In this document: piece after piece, positions 52,656 to 62,252 of the stretch
Layout of the letters: each line of letters begins with the position of its first letter
Position numbering within the stretch: position 1 is the first letter of the stretch
DNA from: an uncultured Collinsella sp.
GTDB lineage: Bacteria; Actinomycetota; Coriobacteriia; Coriobacteriales; Coriobacteriaceae
Assembly: GCA_934654585.1 (NCBI GenBank)
Contig: CAKUGF010000001.1
Coordinates: forward strand, 1-64,000
DNA: 64,000 nt
Reading direction: 5' to 3'
Translations under genes and position numbers: made by a program
The notes under the pieces: generated by a model
What the model was told of the DNA's origin: nothing
Database searches by the model: none
What the model saw: only the letters and a program-made list of their open reading frames with translations

Positions 52656-53948
52656 ATGGCCAAGAGCAGGTACGCCGATGCCACCAAGGCCGCTCGCAGG
52701 GCCGCGATGTCAGCCCACAAAGCCACGTCTGCCAGCAAAGACGCCGTGTCCGCGGCCGTGCAGCCGCCCGCGAGCGACAACGCCGCCGTGTCCGCCCGCG
52801 ACGCGCGTCGCGACGAGCTGACGCACGTGGACGCCAAGGGCGAGGTGCGCATGGTCGACGTATCCGACAAGGCCGAGACACACCGCATCGCCATCGCCGA
52901 GGGCACCATCCTCATGCATCCCGAGACGCAGGCCATGGTGCTGCAGGACCGCGCCAAAAAGGGTGACGTGCTCGCTTGCGCGCGCGTGGCGGGCATTATG
53001 GCCATCAAGCGCACGAGCGACATCATCCCTATGTGCCATCCGCTGCTCATCACCAAGAGCAAGTGCGATATCGAGCCCATCGCTCCGGCGGGAACGCCGG
53101 CCGAGAATGTGCCCGAGGGCTGGGCGCCGGCACGTGCGGACGGGCAGGTCGGCTTTCATGTGCTGGTCACGGCTGGCGTGACGGGCAAGACGGGCATTGA
53201 GATGGAGGCGCTGACCGGCGCGAGTGCCGCGTGTCTGACCATCTACGACATGTGCAAGGCTGTCGACCGCGGCATGGAGGTCGTCGACGTGCGCCTGCTG
53301 CACAAGGAAGGCGGCCGCTCGGGCGTGTGGGATCGCGCAGAGCGCCAGGCTGCTGCTGTTGAGTCCATGGCCGCTGACGGTGCCGCGCCCGCGAGCGCAC
53401 ACGCTGCCGCCGCGCCCTCCCTGGCCGTCCCCGCCATCGCGTTTATCGGTTACCAGAACTCGGGCAAGACCACACTTGTCGAGAAGGTCATCGCCGAGCT
53501 TACCCGCCGTGGCCTGCGCGTGGGTTCGCTCAAGCATCACGGGCACCATGGCTTTGATATCGATGTGCCCGCCAAGGATACCTGGCGTCATCACCAGGCA
53601 GGCTCCAAGCACGTGGGCCTCATTTGCGCCACGCGCTGGGCGGAGTACGCCGACACGCGCGAGGAGGACGAGATGCCCGCGCGCGAGCTGCTGTCGCGCT
53701 ACAGCGACGTCGACGTGGTGATTATCGAGGGTTACAAGACCGAGGGCTTCGACAATATCGTGGTCGCGCGCTCCGGTGTCGACCGTCTGCGCGGCAAGAG
53801 CTCGCTCGATCTGGTCGATGGCCGCACGCTGGCACTTGCCTGCAACGAGGCCCTGGCACGCCAAGCCTTCGACGCCGGCTTTGCGACCCGAGCCATCAAC
53901 ATCAACGACGCCCGAGCCATCTGCGATCTAATCCAAGACCATCTTTAG
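52656..53948 (+). CDS. MoaC-MobB fusion protein for molybdopterin synthesis
   Basis: A 430-residue two-domain protein. Residues about 55-230 are MoaC, cyclic pyranopterin monophosphate synthase, with KRTSDIIPMCHPL, GKTGIEMEALTG and TIYDMCKA (D198, K201). Residues about 258-430 are MobB, a GTPase that assists guanine-dinucleotide cofactor formation, with P-loop GYQNSGKTT (265-273), KHHGHHGFDID and IIEGYKTEGF. An Ala-rich linker joins them, and the first 50 residues form an Ala/Lys-rich extension. It follows moaA by four bases with AGGAGG. The early step and a late step of the pathway are thus physically linked. Confidence 0.93.
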   Translation: MAKSRYADATKAARRAAMSAHKATSASKDAVSAAVQPPASDNAAVSARDARRDELTHVDAKGEVRMVDVSDKAETHRIAIAEGTILMHPETQAMVLQDRAKKGDVLACARVAGIMAIKRTSDIIPMCHPLLITKSKCDIEPIAPAGTPAENVPEGWAPARADGQVGFHVLVTAGVTGKTGIEMEALTGASAACLTIYDMCKAVDRGMEVVDVRLLHKEGGRSGVWDRAERQAAAVESMAADGAAPASAHAAAAPSLAVPAIAFIGYQNSGKTTLVEKVIAELTRRGLRVGSLKHHGHHGFDIDVPAKDTWRHHQAGSKHVGLICATRWAEYADTREEDEMPARELLSRYSDVDVVIIEGYKTEGFDNIVVARSGVDRLRGKSSLDLVDGRTLALACNEALARQAFDAGFATRAININDARAICDLIQDHL

Positions 53949-53957
53949 GCTTGACAC

Positions 53958-54065
53958 TGCGCCGGCCCCAAGCACCCCATCTCGCCCCTCGAGCCGTCGC
54001 TCGCGTACCAAAGTACGCGTCGCTCCTCTTTCGGGGCGAGCTGGGGCACTTGGAACCGGCTCGCT
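53958..54065. repeat. large imperfect hairpin after moaC-mobB
   Basis: CCCCATCTCGCCCC (53976-53989) pairs with GGGGCGAGCTGGGG (54034-54047), one mismatch. An inner GCGTAC/GTACGC stem lies at 54004-54019, and outer GC-rich bases also pair. This and the hairpin at 54085 occupy the 336-bp gap before the next gene; nothing else was recognised. Confidence 0.6.
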
Positions 54066-54084
54066 GCGCCGCCATATCATTGGG

Positions 54085-54117
54085 CCACCACAGGCAGGCA
54101 CCTTTGTGGTGGTTTTT
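54085..54117 (+). terminator. family C hairpin (copy 2), terminator
   Basis: CCACCACA and TGTGGTGG pair across a short loop containing GGCACCTT and are followed by TTTTT. Confidence 0.75.
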
Positions 54118-54284
54118 GCTTTGGTAGATGTTTGGGACATGCCTTAAAATCTACCAAGTAGTTCATCCGGGCAAAAACGGAGAGAAGGGGCCCGATGCGT
54201 CCTTAACGTTGCATACGGAAAGATTGAGTCGATGGTCGGTGGTCAATGCCCGCGGCCCGTATTCGCATGCAACAAGGAGCGCCC

Positions 54285-55571
54285 GTGTCCCTATTTCTAA
54301 TCTCAAAATCCCAACCGTCGTTGTCCGTGCAGGCCAAGCGCCTGGTGGCAATGCGGTTTCTCATCTACACCGGCTTTCAGACCAGTTATTTTATCGGCGT
54401 CATCGGAACGCTTACCTATGCGGACGGCGCTTCGGTCGTTGCGACGTCGCTGGCCGTCCTGTTTATGAACGTCTTCGTGATCCTGGGGTCCTTTGCGGGC
54501 GGTGCAGCGCTCGACGCCTGGGGGCCGCGCCGCCATTTTCTGCTGAGCATCGTCGGCACGCTGGCAACGGGCGCGGCAATCATCGCCTTTGGCAGCGCGA
54601 CCGGAACGGCCCTTGCCGGCGCGGTACTCTTGGGCTTTGTAATGGGGTTCGCCCAGCCCATCGCCACGTCCTATCCGGCCTACCTCACCGACGACCCCGT
54701 CGAACTCAAAGACATCAACTCCGCCATCACCATGTTTTCCAACGTGAGCATTATCGTCGGCCCCACGCTGGGCGGCTTTGTTGCGGCGGCAGCATCGTCG
54801 CGCGCGGTGTTCGTGCTCATGATGCTGTTCACCCTCTTGGCACTCATTGCCGGTTGGGGGTTTAAACCGCAGGAAGTTCGCGTTGCCGGACGGGAGAATG
54901 CCGATTCGGCGGAGGAAGGGGAGCGCGCAAGCCAAGCCAACCGCCCCAACCCCAGCACGTCCGCCCGCGCCACCTTCGCAGCCAGCATCAAGACAGTCTT
55001 CACCAACAGCGTCCTCGCGCTACTTTTCTGCATCATTTTTCTTTCGAACTTTGGCTACGGAGCCTTCGATCCGCTCGAGTCGTTCTTCTACCGCGATGTC
55101 CTGCACGTCGGCGTTGAGTGGATGGGCTGGCTCTCGTCGGCCTCGGGCGTGGGCGCGGTGCTGGGTGCCGTGCTCGCGCTCCGCTTGCCGCCGCACTTGG
55201 TAAACCTAAAAACGCTGCTCGTGGCACTTATGTCCGTGGGCCTGGGAAGCCTGCTCTATGTGGGGACGCCGTACGTGGGTGTGGCCCTTGTCGGCCAGGT
55301 CGCCCTGGGCATAGCTTGGGGTGTCGTCAACCCGCTCCACAACACCATCGTGCAAACGACGGCGCCGCTCGAGCAACTCGGCCGTGTGAACTCGGTCATG
55401 GGCTTTGGCAATATGTTTGCCGGCGTGGCGCCGCTGGCGATTGCCCCGTGGCTGGCGGCAACATTTGGCGTACAACGGACACTCGTGGGGGCGGGCCTGG
55501 TCGTGACGGCTGTCCCTGCGGCGTTGCTGCTGTTTGGACGTCGGCATCTGGATCGTGCCGTAAAGCAGTAA
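54285..55571 (+). CDS. MFS transporter
   Basis: A 428-residue membrane protein of the major facilitator superfamily with about twelve helices. It has an early MRFLIYTGFQTSYFIGVIG helix, the loop DAWGPRRHFLL between helices 2 and 3, and a mid-protein cytoplasmic loop near residue 200. It resembles small efflux-type MFS proteins (macrolide or other drug exporters), but the substrate is not clear. The start is the GTG at 54285, preceded by AAGGAG at good spacing; in-frame codons upstream add an unlikely polar leader. Confidence 0.85.
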   Translation: MSLFLISKSQPSLSVQAKRLVAMRFLIYTGFQTSYFIGVIGTLTYADGASVVATSLAVLFMNVFVILGSFAGGAALDAWGPRRHFLLSIVGTLATGAAIIAFGSATGTALAGAVLLGFVMGFAQPIATSYPAYLTDDPVELKDINSAITMFSNVSIIVGPTLGGFVAAAASSRAVFVLMMLFTLLALIAGWGFKPQEVRVAGRENADSAEEGERASQANRPNPSTSARATFAASIKTVFTNSVLALLFCIIFLSNFGYGAFDPLESFFYRDVLHVGVEWMGWLSSASGVGAVLGAVLALRLPPHLVNLKTLLVALMSVGLGSLLYVGTPYVGVALVGQVALGIAWGVVNPLHNTIVQTTAPLEQLGRVNSVMGFGNMFAGVAPLAIAPWLAATFGVQRTLVGAGLVVTAVPAALLLFGRRHLDRAVKQ

Positions 55572-55572
55572 G

Positions 55573-55637
55573 AAACCATCACAACATTCGATGAAAATCG
55601 CGATTTTGCCGAAAAACATCGAATGTTGTGATGGTTT
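55573..55637. repeat. family B inverted repeat (copy 3)
   Basis: AAACCATCACAACATTCGAT and its inverse (55617-55637) flank a nested AAAATCGCGATTTT palindrome. It has diverged from copies 1 and 2 (CATCACAAC instead of CGTCCCAAC) in both arms alike. Confidence 0.75.
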
Positions 55638-55654
55638 GGCCCGTAAACGTCGCA

Positions 55655-55689
55655 ACCACCACAAAGGGGCCAGGCACCTTTGTGGTGGT
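55655..55689. repeat. family C hairpin (copy 3)
   Basis: ACCACCACAAAGG and CCTTTGTGGTGGT pair perfectly. It is next to family B copy 3, between two co-directional genes. Confidence 0.75.
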
Positions 55690-55775
55690 CGGGCCCCAAC
55701 GACCCGCGCATTGGTATACCATGTATGCCGTTTGCGAATGCACCCCACACCGCCGCACAACCCAGAAAGGCTCCC

Positions 55776-56597
55776 ATGGACGCCACATTCAGCCACATCA
55801 AAGCCGTGTTCTGCGATATCGACGGCACGCTGCTCACGAGCGAGCACACGGTGTCCCCACGCACCGTGGCGGCGATCCGCGCCCTGCGTGAGCGCGGCGT
55901 GCTCTTTGGTCTGTGCACCGGGCGCGACGCCCACGCGACCGAGGCCATGTATGAGCTCTGGGGCATCGACGGCCTGGTGGACGTGATGGTGGGCTGTGGC
56001 GGTGCCGAGGTCATCGACCGCGCGCACGGAATCAACGAGCTGAGCTACCCGCTGCCGGGCGAAACCATCGCGCGCATCTGCAAGCACATGGCAGACCTTC
56101 CGGCAACGCCCGTTTGCCCCCGAGACGGCGTGTTCTACGTTCCCGAGAGCAATGCGTGCGTGGAACACCTGTCACAGGTCGATGGCGTGCCCTATAAGGT
56201 GGTCGATTTTGCCGAGTTTTTGCGCGAGCCGCAGCCCAAGGTGATGTTTACCATGGCGCCCGAGGTGATGCCGCGGGTGATTGAGCGGGCGTCGACGTTT
56301 GCCGATAACACTGTTAAGGCGGCGGCTCTGCAAACCACGCAGCGGCTCTACGAGTTCATGGATCCGCGCGTGTCCAAGACGCGCGGCCTTGTGCGCGTGG
56401 CGGAGCTCAACGACATGGAGCTCCAGAACATCTGCGTGTTTGGCGATGCCGATAACGACACCTGCATGGTGGCTGACGCCGGCGTGGGCGTGGCCATGGC
56501 AAACGGCAGCGATGCCACCTGCGCCGCCGCCGACTATGTGACCGCAAGCAACGACGAAGACGGCATCGCGATCTTTATCGAGGAACATCTGCTGTAG
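55776..56597 (+). CDS. HAD family phosphatase, Cof type
   Basis: A 273-residue haloacid-dehalogenase hydrolase. Motif I is FCDIDGTLLTSEH with the nucleophile Asp, motif II CTGR, and motif IV FGDADNDTCMVADAG. A cap domain of Cof type lies between. These enzymes dephosphorylate sugar phosphates or flavin-type phosphates with broad specificity. The start at 55776 follows AGAAAGG. Confidence 0.92.
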   Translation: MDATFSHIKAVFCDIDGTLLTSEHTVSPRTVAAIRALRERGVLFGLCTGRDAHATEAMYELWGIDGLVDVMVGCGGAEVIDRAHGINELSYPLPGETIARICKHMADLPATPVCPRDGVFYVPESNACVEHLSQVDGVPYKVVDFAEFLREPQPKVMFTMAPEVMPRVIERASTFADNTVKAAALQTTQRLYEFMDPRVSKTRGLVRVAELNDMELQNICVFGDADNDTCMVADAGVGVAMANGSDATCAAADYVTASNDEDGIAIFIEEHLL

Positions 56598-56610
56598 TGC
56601 CGTGGGCGAA

Positions 56611-56643
56611 CCACCGCGAAGGGGACAGGTACCTTTGCAGTGG
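56611..56643. repeat. family C hairpin (copy 4, degenerate)
   Basis: CCACCGCGAAGG and CCTTTGCAGTGG retain the family C outline with unpaired positions. Confidence 0.55.
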
Positions 56644-56674
56644 CTGGCTCTAAGGCTGGCAGACTGGACATCAT

Positions 56675-56741
56675 AAGCGTCCCAACAATCGACGGTTTTC
56701 CGCAAAAGAGCGATTTCCATTGATTGTTGGGACGCTTTTTT
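56675..56741 (+). terminator. family B inverted repeat (copy 4), terminator
   Basis: AAGCGTCCCAACAATCGA and TGATTGTTGGGACGCTT pair with one mismatch, followed by six Ts. It closes the HAD gene before an AT-rich gap. Confidence 0.8.
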
Positions 56742-57166
56742 GTGTCGAGGAGTTGCTGGCGAACTTAAATGGTGATGTATGAACATCGCACATCACCAGA
56801 AATAGACTATCTAGCCTGTAGGTTGTTATGTCAGATAAAAGCCGTACCGTTTGCTGGCGAAAAATGCCGTTCATAGATTGAGTGGGTTAAAACAAAATGT
56901 TGTACAAATAACAACAAAGTGTCAGCTGTCTAAAATGGCTAACAAATCTACCTGCATTTTTCCAAAAGAAAACGCGAATAAAACACTGCATAATTTGAAA
57001 AAATGTCAAGAAAAAAGCCAGTCGAGAAAGAAAAATGTAAGAATCTGGCTTTTTGTTGTTTAAACAAAGAGTAATAATATGCATACCGTGCGTAGCAATT
57101 ATAGGTTGCGCGCTCAAGACTAATCGTGAAAGAGCAAGATCGCGGTCTCTTGGGGAGGAGACATCG
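56742..57166. other. AT-rich, apparently non-coding leader of the pilus cluster
   Basis: The 425 bases are strikingly AT-rich compared with the rest of the window, especially 56880-57060. A terminator-like stem AAAAAGCCAG/CTGGCTTTTT at 57012-57056 is followed by TTTTGTTGTTT. No reading frame is convincing. It may hold promoter and attenuator signals for the pilus genes, or mark a boundary of transferred DNA. Confidence 0.55.
57012..57060 (+). terminator. terminator-like stem in the pilus leader
   Basis: AAAAAGCCAG and CTGGCTTTTT pair around a 23-base loop and are followed by a T-rich tract; located about 110 bp before the first pilus gene. Confidence 0.6.
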
Positions 57167-60100
57167 ATGAAAGCAAATTCAGAAAAAACTAAGCAGCGTG
57201 ATAAAGCGACGCATCGTGTGCTAGCAGGTGTTTTGTGCGGAGCATCCGTTCTGAGCCTGGTGCTGTCGCTCGTCATGCCCCCGATTTCGCAGGCCATTGC
57301 CAACGATGGTCAGGCGGGCGCGGCCGTGGAGACCGTTGCGGACGAGGCGACTGATGTAGACGGCACCAACGTAAATGGTGAAAACCAGAATAGTGGCGCT
57401 ATCGAAGGTGGCGAGGCCGACCCCTCAAATGGTGTTGAGCAGGGTCAGTCTGGGGATCAACCTGATGGTAAGCTGCAGGCCGAAGATAGTGAGCCGGTAG
57501 ATGGCAACGCTGTGATGGCGGCCGCGGACGGCGCGCAAACCGAAGCGGCATCCGATGAGATAAAAAGCGTTTCCGATCTGAAAAACAAGTTGGAGAATGC
57601 AAGCGGTGTTGCTAGCTTCAAGCTTATGAATGATGTCGAGACCAGCGAGATGATCACGCTCGACAACGGCAGCAATATCACGCTGAATCTAAACGGCCAT
57701 AAGATTAAATATACGAATCAGAGCCAGCCCCTGTTTAACATCACCGGTGGCGCGACACTTACAATTAAGGATTTAATTAAGGATTCTGATCCTGAGAAAG
57801 AGAGTGAAGGGGTCTCCGAAGTTAGGAAGCTAAATAATCAGGGCCAGAACTTTAATCCCGACAATTATGGTAAAGCAGCAGAGTTTGTTTACAACGATGG
57901 CATTCCGTCTAGCCTTACCTACTACGTGACCGAATCGTTCCCGAGTACAGCAGACATAACCAAGACAACCGAAACGCTTTTCAAATATAGCGTCAATATT
58001 TATGGTGCCATCGTGGCGTGCAACAGCAGAGTGAGTCTCATCAAACTCAATGGTAAGGACTGTACGTTTAACCTTCAGGGTGGCGTGCTTACTCAAAAGA
58101 ACAATTGCAACGTTGATGGCCTTATCTATGCCCAGAACGGCTCTGTCAACATGAGTGGCGGATACGTTTGTGGTGCTTCTATGGGCCGCAATGGTGCTGG
58201 TGCTGGAATTCATGTTGAGAGCTCAGCCCTGGTGATCTCTGGCGGCGTAATCGCTGGTAACTATGCCCCCAGTGGCGGCGGCGTTTATGCCATGAATTCT
58301 ACGGTAAACATGGTTGGCGGTGTTATCTCCGGCAACGGTACAAATAAGGATCAACGCGGTTATGGCGCGGGAATTTGTGCTGAGAACTCTAGTGTGACCA
58401 TTACGAATGGTTACATCACCAATAACAAATATCAGTTCTACGTGAACGAGGAGTCGGAGTGGAAGCATCTCGGTTTCGGTTGTCACGGTGGTGGCGGCAT
58501 TGCTGCCTTTAGCCATGATCAGGGACAGAAAAAAGGCAGTCTGGTTATTAGCGGCGGTTACATCACTGGCAACTATTCTGCTGAGGCTGGCGGCGGTATT
58601 TATGCTGGCGCTTGGAATCGAGCTCTTGACAACTTTACGTTCTCTGGTGGAACCGTCGCCAGTAACGTGGCGCAAAACTCGGAGGGTGGCGGTATCCGTA
58701 TCGCTGCGCCTACCACTGGCGAGTTCAACGTTCCTCTTGGCGCGAAGGCATATATTACCAACAACACAACCAATACAACCAACGACTGGGGCGGCGGTGG
58801 CGTATTCGTCCAGGGCAGCAGCGACAACAACGTTCAGCCGGCAAGCCTCGGGATATATAACGCGCTGATTACCAACAATCATGCCAATGGCTTTGGCGGC
58901 GGGTTTGCCGCTTGCCCGACTGGTAAGACTGCCATTACCGATACCAATGGCATCGCGATTTTCGGTAATTCTGACGGTAAACCTGACGGTAGTGGTTATA
59001 ACCGATCGGGCGGCAGTAATGGGAAGAGCGAGGACTGGGATTTCAATAAGGAGGATGATAAGGGCGGCGAAATAACTGAAGACTTTAAAAAAGCCGGTCA
59101 CCGGGATCTTTTTCTTATTCGCGATAGTGCTAACGCTGAATCGCTGCCGTATATCGCTGCCGTAACGGGACAGATGCTTGGTGGCGGAGCTGCTAACTGG
59201 TCGGGCACGATCGACAATAATACACGAACGTCTATCGGCAAGTACGAGGGCGCCCAAGCTAAGTACATGATTGGCCTTAAATCTGAGCCGATTCAGGAAG
59301 ATATGGATGCTGCTACCGCGGCTGCGTCCCTCTCCATCACGGGCAACAGCTCCAACATCCACGGTGGCGGAATCATGACCAACGGAGACGTTGTCGCCGG
59401 CTTCACCACGCGGGTGAGCGTGTACCCCAAGATGAAGCTCAACGGCACTAAGGCGCTAACGGGTCGTGCGCTTAAACACGGAGAGTTCAAGTTCCAGCTG
59501 CTCAAACAGGGTACAAAAAAGCAGGATCCCTCGTTTGCCGATCACAAGCTGCAACTCAATGGCTGCACAAAAGTTGGCGATGGAGTCACGAATGATGGCG
59601 ACGGCAACTTTGCCTTTAATCTGGGCGAGGTCTACTCCGATGGCTCGATCGTCTACTACCTCGTTGAGGACCCCGGTGACAATCCCGTTTCTGGCGTGAC
59701 TTGCGACGAGACTATCTACAAGATTGAATTTGAAACAACTCCGACCGAAACGCGGAAGGTGCTGCATATTGATTACACCTACTATTCAGTTACGAGTGTA
59801 AGGGTCACTAATCTCAAGACTAATACGTTGAAAGAGATTGCTCCGTCCGACGGTCGCGATGTCTCCATTAAGATCACCGATGACAACACCGACAACACCT
59901 TTACTAATGCATACAAACCCAAGGGCGGCTCTTGGACACCACAGGTGACCAAAAAGGTCGATGGCGGCGAGATGAAGGCATTCACACTCGAACTTGCGAA
60001 CGACGAGAACTTCACCAATCCGGAAGCGGTAACAATTGATCCCGCTAAAGCCAAAACTGACGAAAACGGTAATGCGACGAGCACGGTCAATTTCAATCCA

Positions 60101-60484
60101 AAGAACTATGAGCTCAAGGACCTTGAAAATGGTTCCAAGACCTTCACGTACTATGTGCGCGAGAAGGACGAAAGCTCGACCTATCCGCATTACAAGTTCG
60201 ATCAGTCGGTCTACGAGATTAAGGTCGTGGCAACGGATAACGCCAAGGGTGCAATTGATTGCAAAGTAACCTACAAGCAGATTCAGGATCGTGATGGCAA
60301 GCCGGTGACCAACGACACTGACACCCCCACCTTCACCAACACCTACTCCACTTCATTGCCCCTTTCTGGTATGTCGGGCGTCACTCTGACGTACCTTGCC
60401 GGCGCGGCGGTGCTTTGCGCTGCTGCGGCCTGGATGCACATTCGTCGCAAGGCGAATGCGAAGGGAGGCGAGCGTCGTGAATAA
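57167..60484 (+). CDS. large sortase-anchored adhesin / pilus tip protein
   Basis: A 1105-residue surface protein. It has a signal peptide (residues 1-45, AIA before the cleavage site) and an acidic low-complexity stretch (about 50-140). A right-handed beta-helix-like region (about 155-610) is rich in GG/GGG turns such as GGYVCGASMGRNGAGAGI and SGGYITGNYSAEAGGG. Two pilin-type Ig domains of the Spy0128/FctA kind follow (near 755-880 and 905-1055; KALTGRALKHGEFKFQLL, KTFTYYVREKDES). The C-terminal wall signal is LPLSG (1064-1068), then a membrane helix and positive tail. GGGGAGG precedes the ATG at 57167. It overlaps the next gene by eight bases. Confidence 0.88.
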   Translation: MKANSEKTKQRDKATHRVLAGVLCGASVLSLVLSLVMPPISQAIANDGQAGAAVETVADEATDVDGTNVNGENQNSGAIEGGEADPSNGVEQGQSGDQPDGKLQAEDSEPVDGNAVMAAADGAQTEAASDEIKSVSDLKNKLENASGVASFKLMNDVETSEMITLDNGSNITLNLNGHKIKYTNQSQPLFNITGGATLTIKDLIKDSDPEKESEGVSEVRKLNNQGQNFNPDNYGKAAEFVYNDGIPSSLTYYVTESFPSTADITKTTETLFKYSVNIYGAIVACNSRVSLIKLNGKDCTFNLQGGVLTQKNNCNVDGLIYAQNGSVNMSGGYVCGASMGRNGAGAGIHVESSALVISGGVIAGNYAPSGGGVYAMNSTVNMVGGVISGNGTNKDQRGYGAGICAENSSVTITNGYITNNKYQFYVNEESEWKHLGFGCHGGGGIAAFSHDQGQKKGSLVISGGYITGNYSAEAGGGIYAGAWNRALDNFTFSGGTVASNVAQNSEGGGIRIAAPTTGEFNVPLGAKAYITNNTTNTTNDWGGGGVFVQGSSDNNVQPASLGIYNALITNNHANGFGGGFAACPTGKTAITDTNGIAIFGNSDGKPDGSGYNRSGGSNGKSEDWDFNKEDDKGGEITEDFKKAGHRDLFLIRDSANAESLPYIAAVTGQMLGGGAANWSGTIDNNTRTSIGKYEGAQAKYMIGLKSEPIQEDMDAATAAASLSITGNSSNIHGGGIMTNGDVVAGFTTRVSVYPKMKLNGTKALTGRALKHGEFKFQLLKQGTKKQDPSFADHKLQLNGCTKVGDGVTNDGDGNFAFNLGEVYSDGSIVYYLVEDPGDNPVSGVTCDETIYKIEFETTPTETRKVLHIDYTYYSVTSVRVTNLKTNTLKEIAPSDGRDVSIKITDDNTDNTFTNAYKPKGGSWTPQVTKKVDGGEMKAFTLELANDENFTNPEAVTIDPAKAKTDENGNATSTVNFNPKNYELKDLENGSKTFTYYVREKDESSTYPHYKFDQSVYEIKVVATDNAKGAIDCKVTYKQIQDRDGKPVTNDTDTPTFTNTYSTSLPLSGMSGVTLTYLAGAAVLCAAAAWMHIRRKANAKGGERRE

Positions 60485-62144
60485 GAAAGTTTGCTCCTTC
60501 CCGATCTTGTTTGCGCTGCTTGCCCTCCTGATCGGCACCTGCGCGGTTGTGTTCCCCGCATCCGCGCAGGCCGCGCCGACCTCGACCGGTTCCATCACGG
60601 TGAGCGGTACCGTGGCGAGCAGCTACGACGCCTACCAGATCTTTAGCGCCAACGTCGTCGACGGCGACAGCGACGCCAAGATCGCCACCGACCTTGCCTG
60701 GGCAAGCGACGCCGTGCGCGATGCCGTGTTGCCTGTGCTGCACAGCGCCGGTATGCCCAATTCCCAGACCACCGCGCAGGAAGCTGCCGAGTGGCTCAAC
60801 ACCGATTCCCACCTTACGAGCGCGCTGAGCGCACAGCTCGCTCGTTCCCTCCAGAGCTCTGGCGCCGAGCCCGTGGCCCTTAACGCGGGCACGGCGGCCG
60901 AGCTGCCCTGCGGCTACTGGCTCATCGTCGCCGACGACGGCGCCATCGCCCAGAACGAGGCCGGCACCGCGCCGATCATGGCCCTGGTCGGCGGCAGCGC
61001 CGTCACCGTTAAGCCCAAGGCGGCGACCCCCAAAGTGTCCAAGCACGTGCTGGAGGACAGCGCCGCCGCCTGGCAGAAGGCCGCCGACGCCACGGTCGCC
61101 GACGACCTGTACTGGCGCCTCTCGGCCACGGTTCCCGCGGGCCTTTCCGCCTACGACGCCTACGCGGTGCAGTTCGTCGACACCATGAGCGCGGGGCTCG
61201 ACCCCTCCAAGGTGGCCGCGAGCATGCGCGTGTACGCGGCGGCGGGTGCGGACGGCGGTTTCGAAGCCGTCCAGACCGGCAAGGACGGCCGCACCGGCAC
61301 CGAGCCCGCGAAGGGCTGGACCGATATCACGGCCCAGTGCGCCATCAAGGCGACCGCGGACGGCACCTTCACCGTGCGCACCGGCGACCTCATCGCTGCG
61401 CTCGGCGGGGCCGACGCCTTCACCGCGGGCGCCCGCGTGGTCGCCGTGTACAACGCGCCGCTCAACAGCGCATGCAACCACGGCATCGCCAAGGGCAACC
61501 CCAACGAGGTCTACCTGCGCTACCCGCGCTCTCCCTTCGCCGACCAGTCCGGCGACGCCGGCTTCACCCGCACGCCGAGCGATGACGCGACGGCCTACAC
61601 CTGGGATCTCGCGCTCACCAAGCGCGGCAGCGACGGCGACAAGCCGCTGCCCGGGGCGGTCCTGAGCATCACCGACGACCGCGGTCGCACGCTGGCGGCC
61701 GATGGCACGTGGGATGCGGAGGGCAAGGCTACCGTCACCACGGGCGAGGACGGCCGCGTGACCGTCTCGGGCGTGGACTCGGGCAAGTTGGAGGTCCGCG
61801 AGCTCAAGGCGCCCAAGGGCTACGCCGCCTTTGAGGGCACGCGCTCCGTGACGGTCAAGGCCGAGGGCCTGGACGTCGACCAGGTGGCCGCCGCCAAGCC
61901 CAAGCTCACCATCACCGCCGAGTCGCCCCTGCGCGCCGACAGCGCGGACGGGTCGACGGGCAGCCTGGAGGCGTCGCTCATCAACACGCCCACCGGCACG
62001 CCTCCTAGCACTATCACCGGAGGCTTCATGCCCTCGACAGGCGATATGGCAATGTACGCCGCGGCCGCCGCAGCGGTCGCCGGAGCCGCACTCCTCGTGG
62101 TCGCGCTCCTGATCAAACGGGGAGGCGGCAACCATAGCGAGTAG
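60477..62144 (+). CDS. isopeptide-forming fimbrial protein, minor pilin or base subunit
   Basis: A 555-residue pilin beginning at GTG 60477 (GGGAGGCG upstream), translationally coupled to the adhesin gene. Residues 1-32 are a signal peptide (AQA cleavage). A YDAYQIF N-terminal domain, the pilin-motif-like TPKVSKHVLED, a central isopeptide domain and a SpaA-type domain with the E-box GKLEVRELKAPKGY follow. The sorting signal is MPSTG (518-522) instead of LPxTG, followed by an Ala-rich helix and KRGGG tail. The gene is clearly more GC-rich than both its neighbours. Confidence 0.87.
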   Translation: MNKKVCSFPILFALLALLIGTCAVVFPASAQAAPTSTGSITVSGTVASSYDAYQIFSANVVDGDSDAKIATDLAWASDAVRDAVLPVLHSAGMPNSQTTAQEAAEWLNTDSHLTSALSAQLARSLQSSGAEPVALNAGTAAELPCGYWLIVADDGAIAQNEAGTAPIMALVGGSAVTVKPKAATPKVSKHVLEDSAAAWQKAADATVADDLYWRLSATVPAGLSAYDAYAVQFVDTMSAGLDPSKVAASMRVYAAAGADGGFEAVQTGKDGRTGTEPAKGWTDITAQCAIKATADGTFTVRTGDLIAALGGADAFTAGARVVAVYNAPLNSACNHGIAKGNPNEVYLRYPRSPFADQSGDAGFTRTPSDDATAYTWDLALTKRGSDGDKPLPGAVLSITDDRGRTLAADGTWDAEGKATVTTGEDGRVTVSGVDSGKLEVRELKAPKGYAAFEGTRSVTVKAEGLDVDQVAAAKPKLTITAESPLRADSADGSTGSLEASLINTPTGTPPSTITGGFMPSTGDMAMYAAAAAAVAGAALLVVALLIKRGGGNHSE

Positions 62145-62252
62145 CCAATGGCCCCACAGAGAGCGGGGCGAGACATAACCAAGCAGATGCTTAGACACAG
62201 ACAGATGGTTTTAGATCAAATGGACTTCAAGCAGAAGGCAGAGGAAAAGAAG

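Noticed and set aside
56851..57063. 70-codon frame in the AT-rich leader
   Set aside because: No ribosome site, runs into the terminator-like stem, and Lys/Asn-rich composition simply reflects AT-rich DNA.
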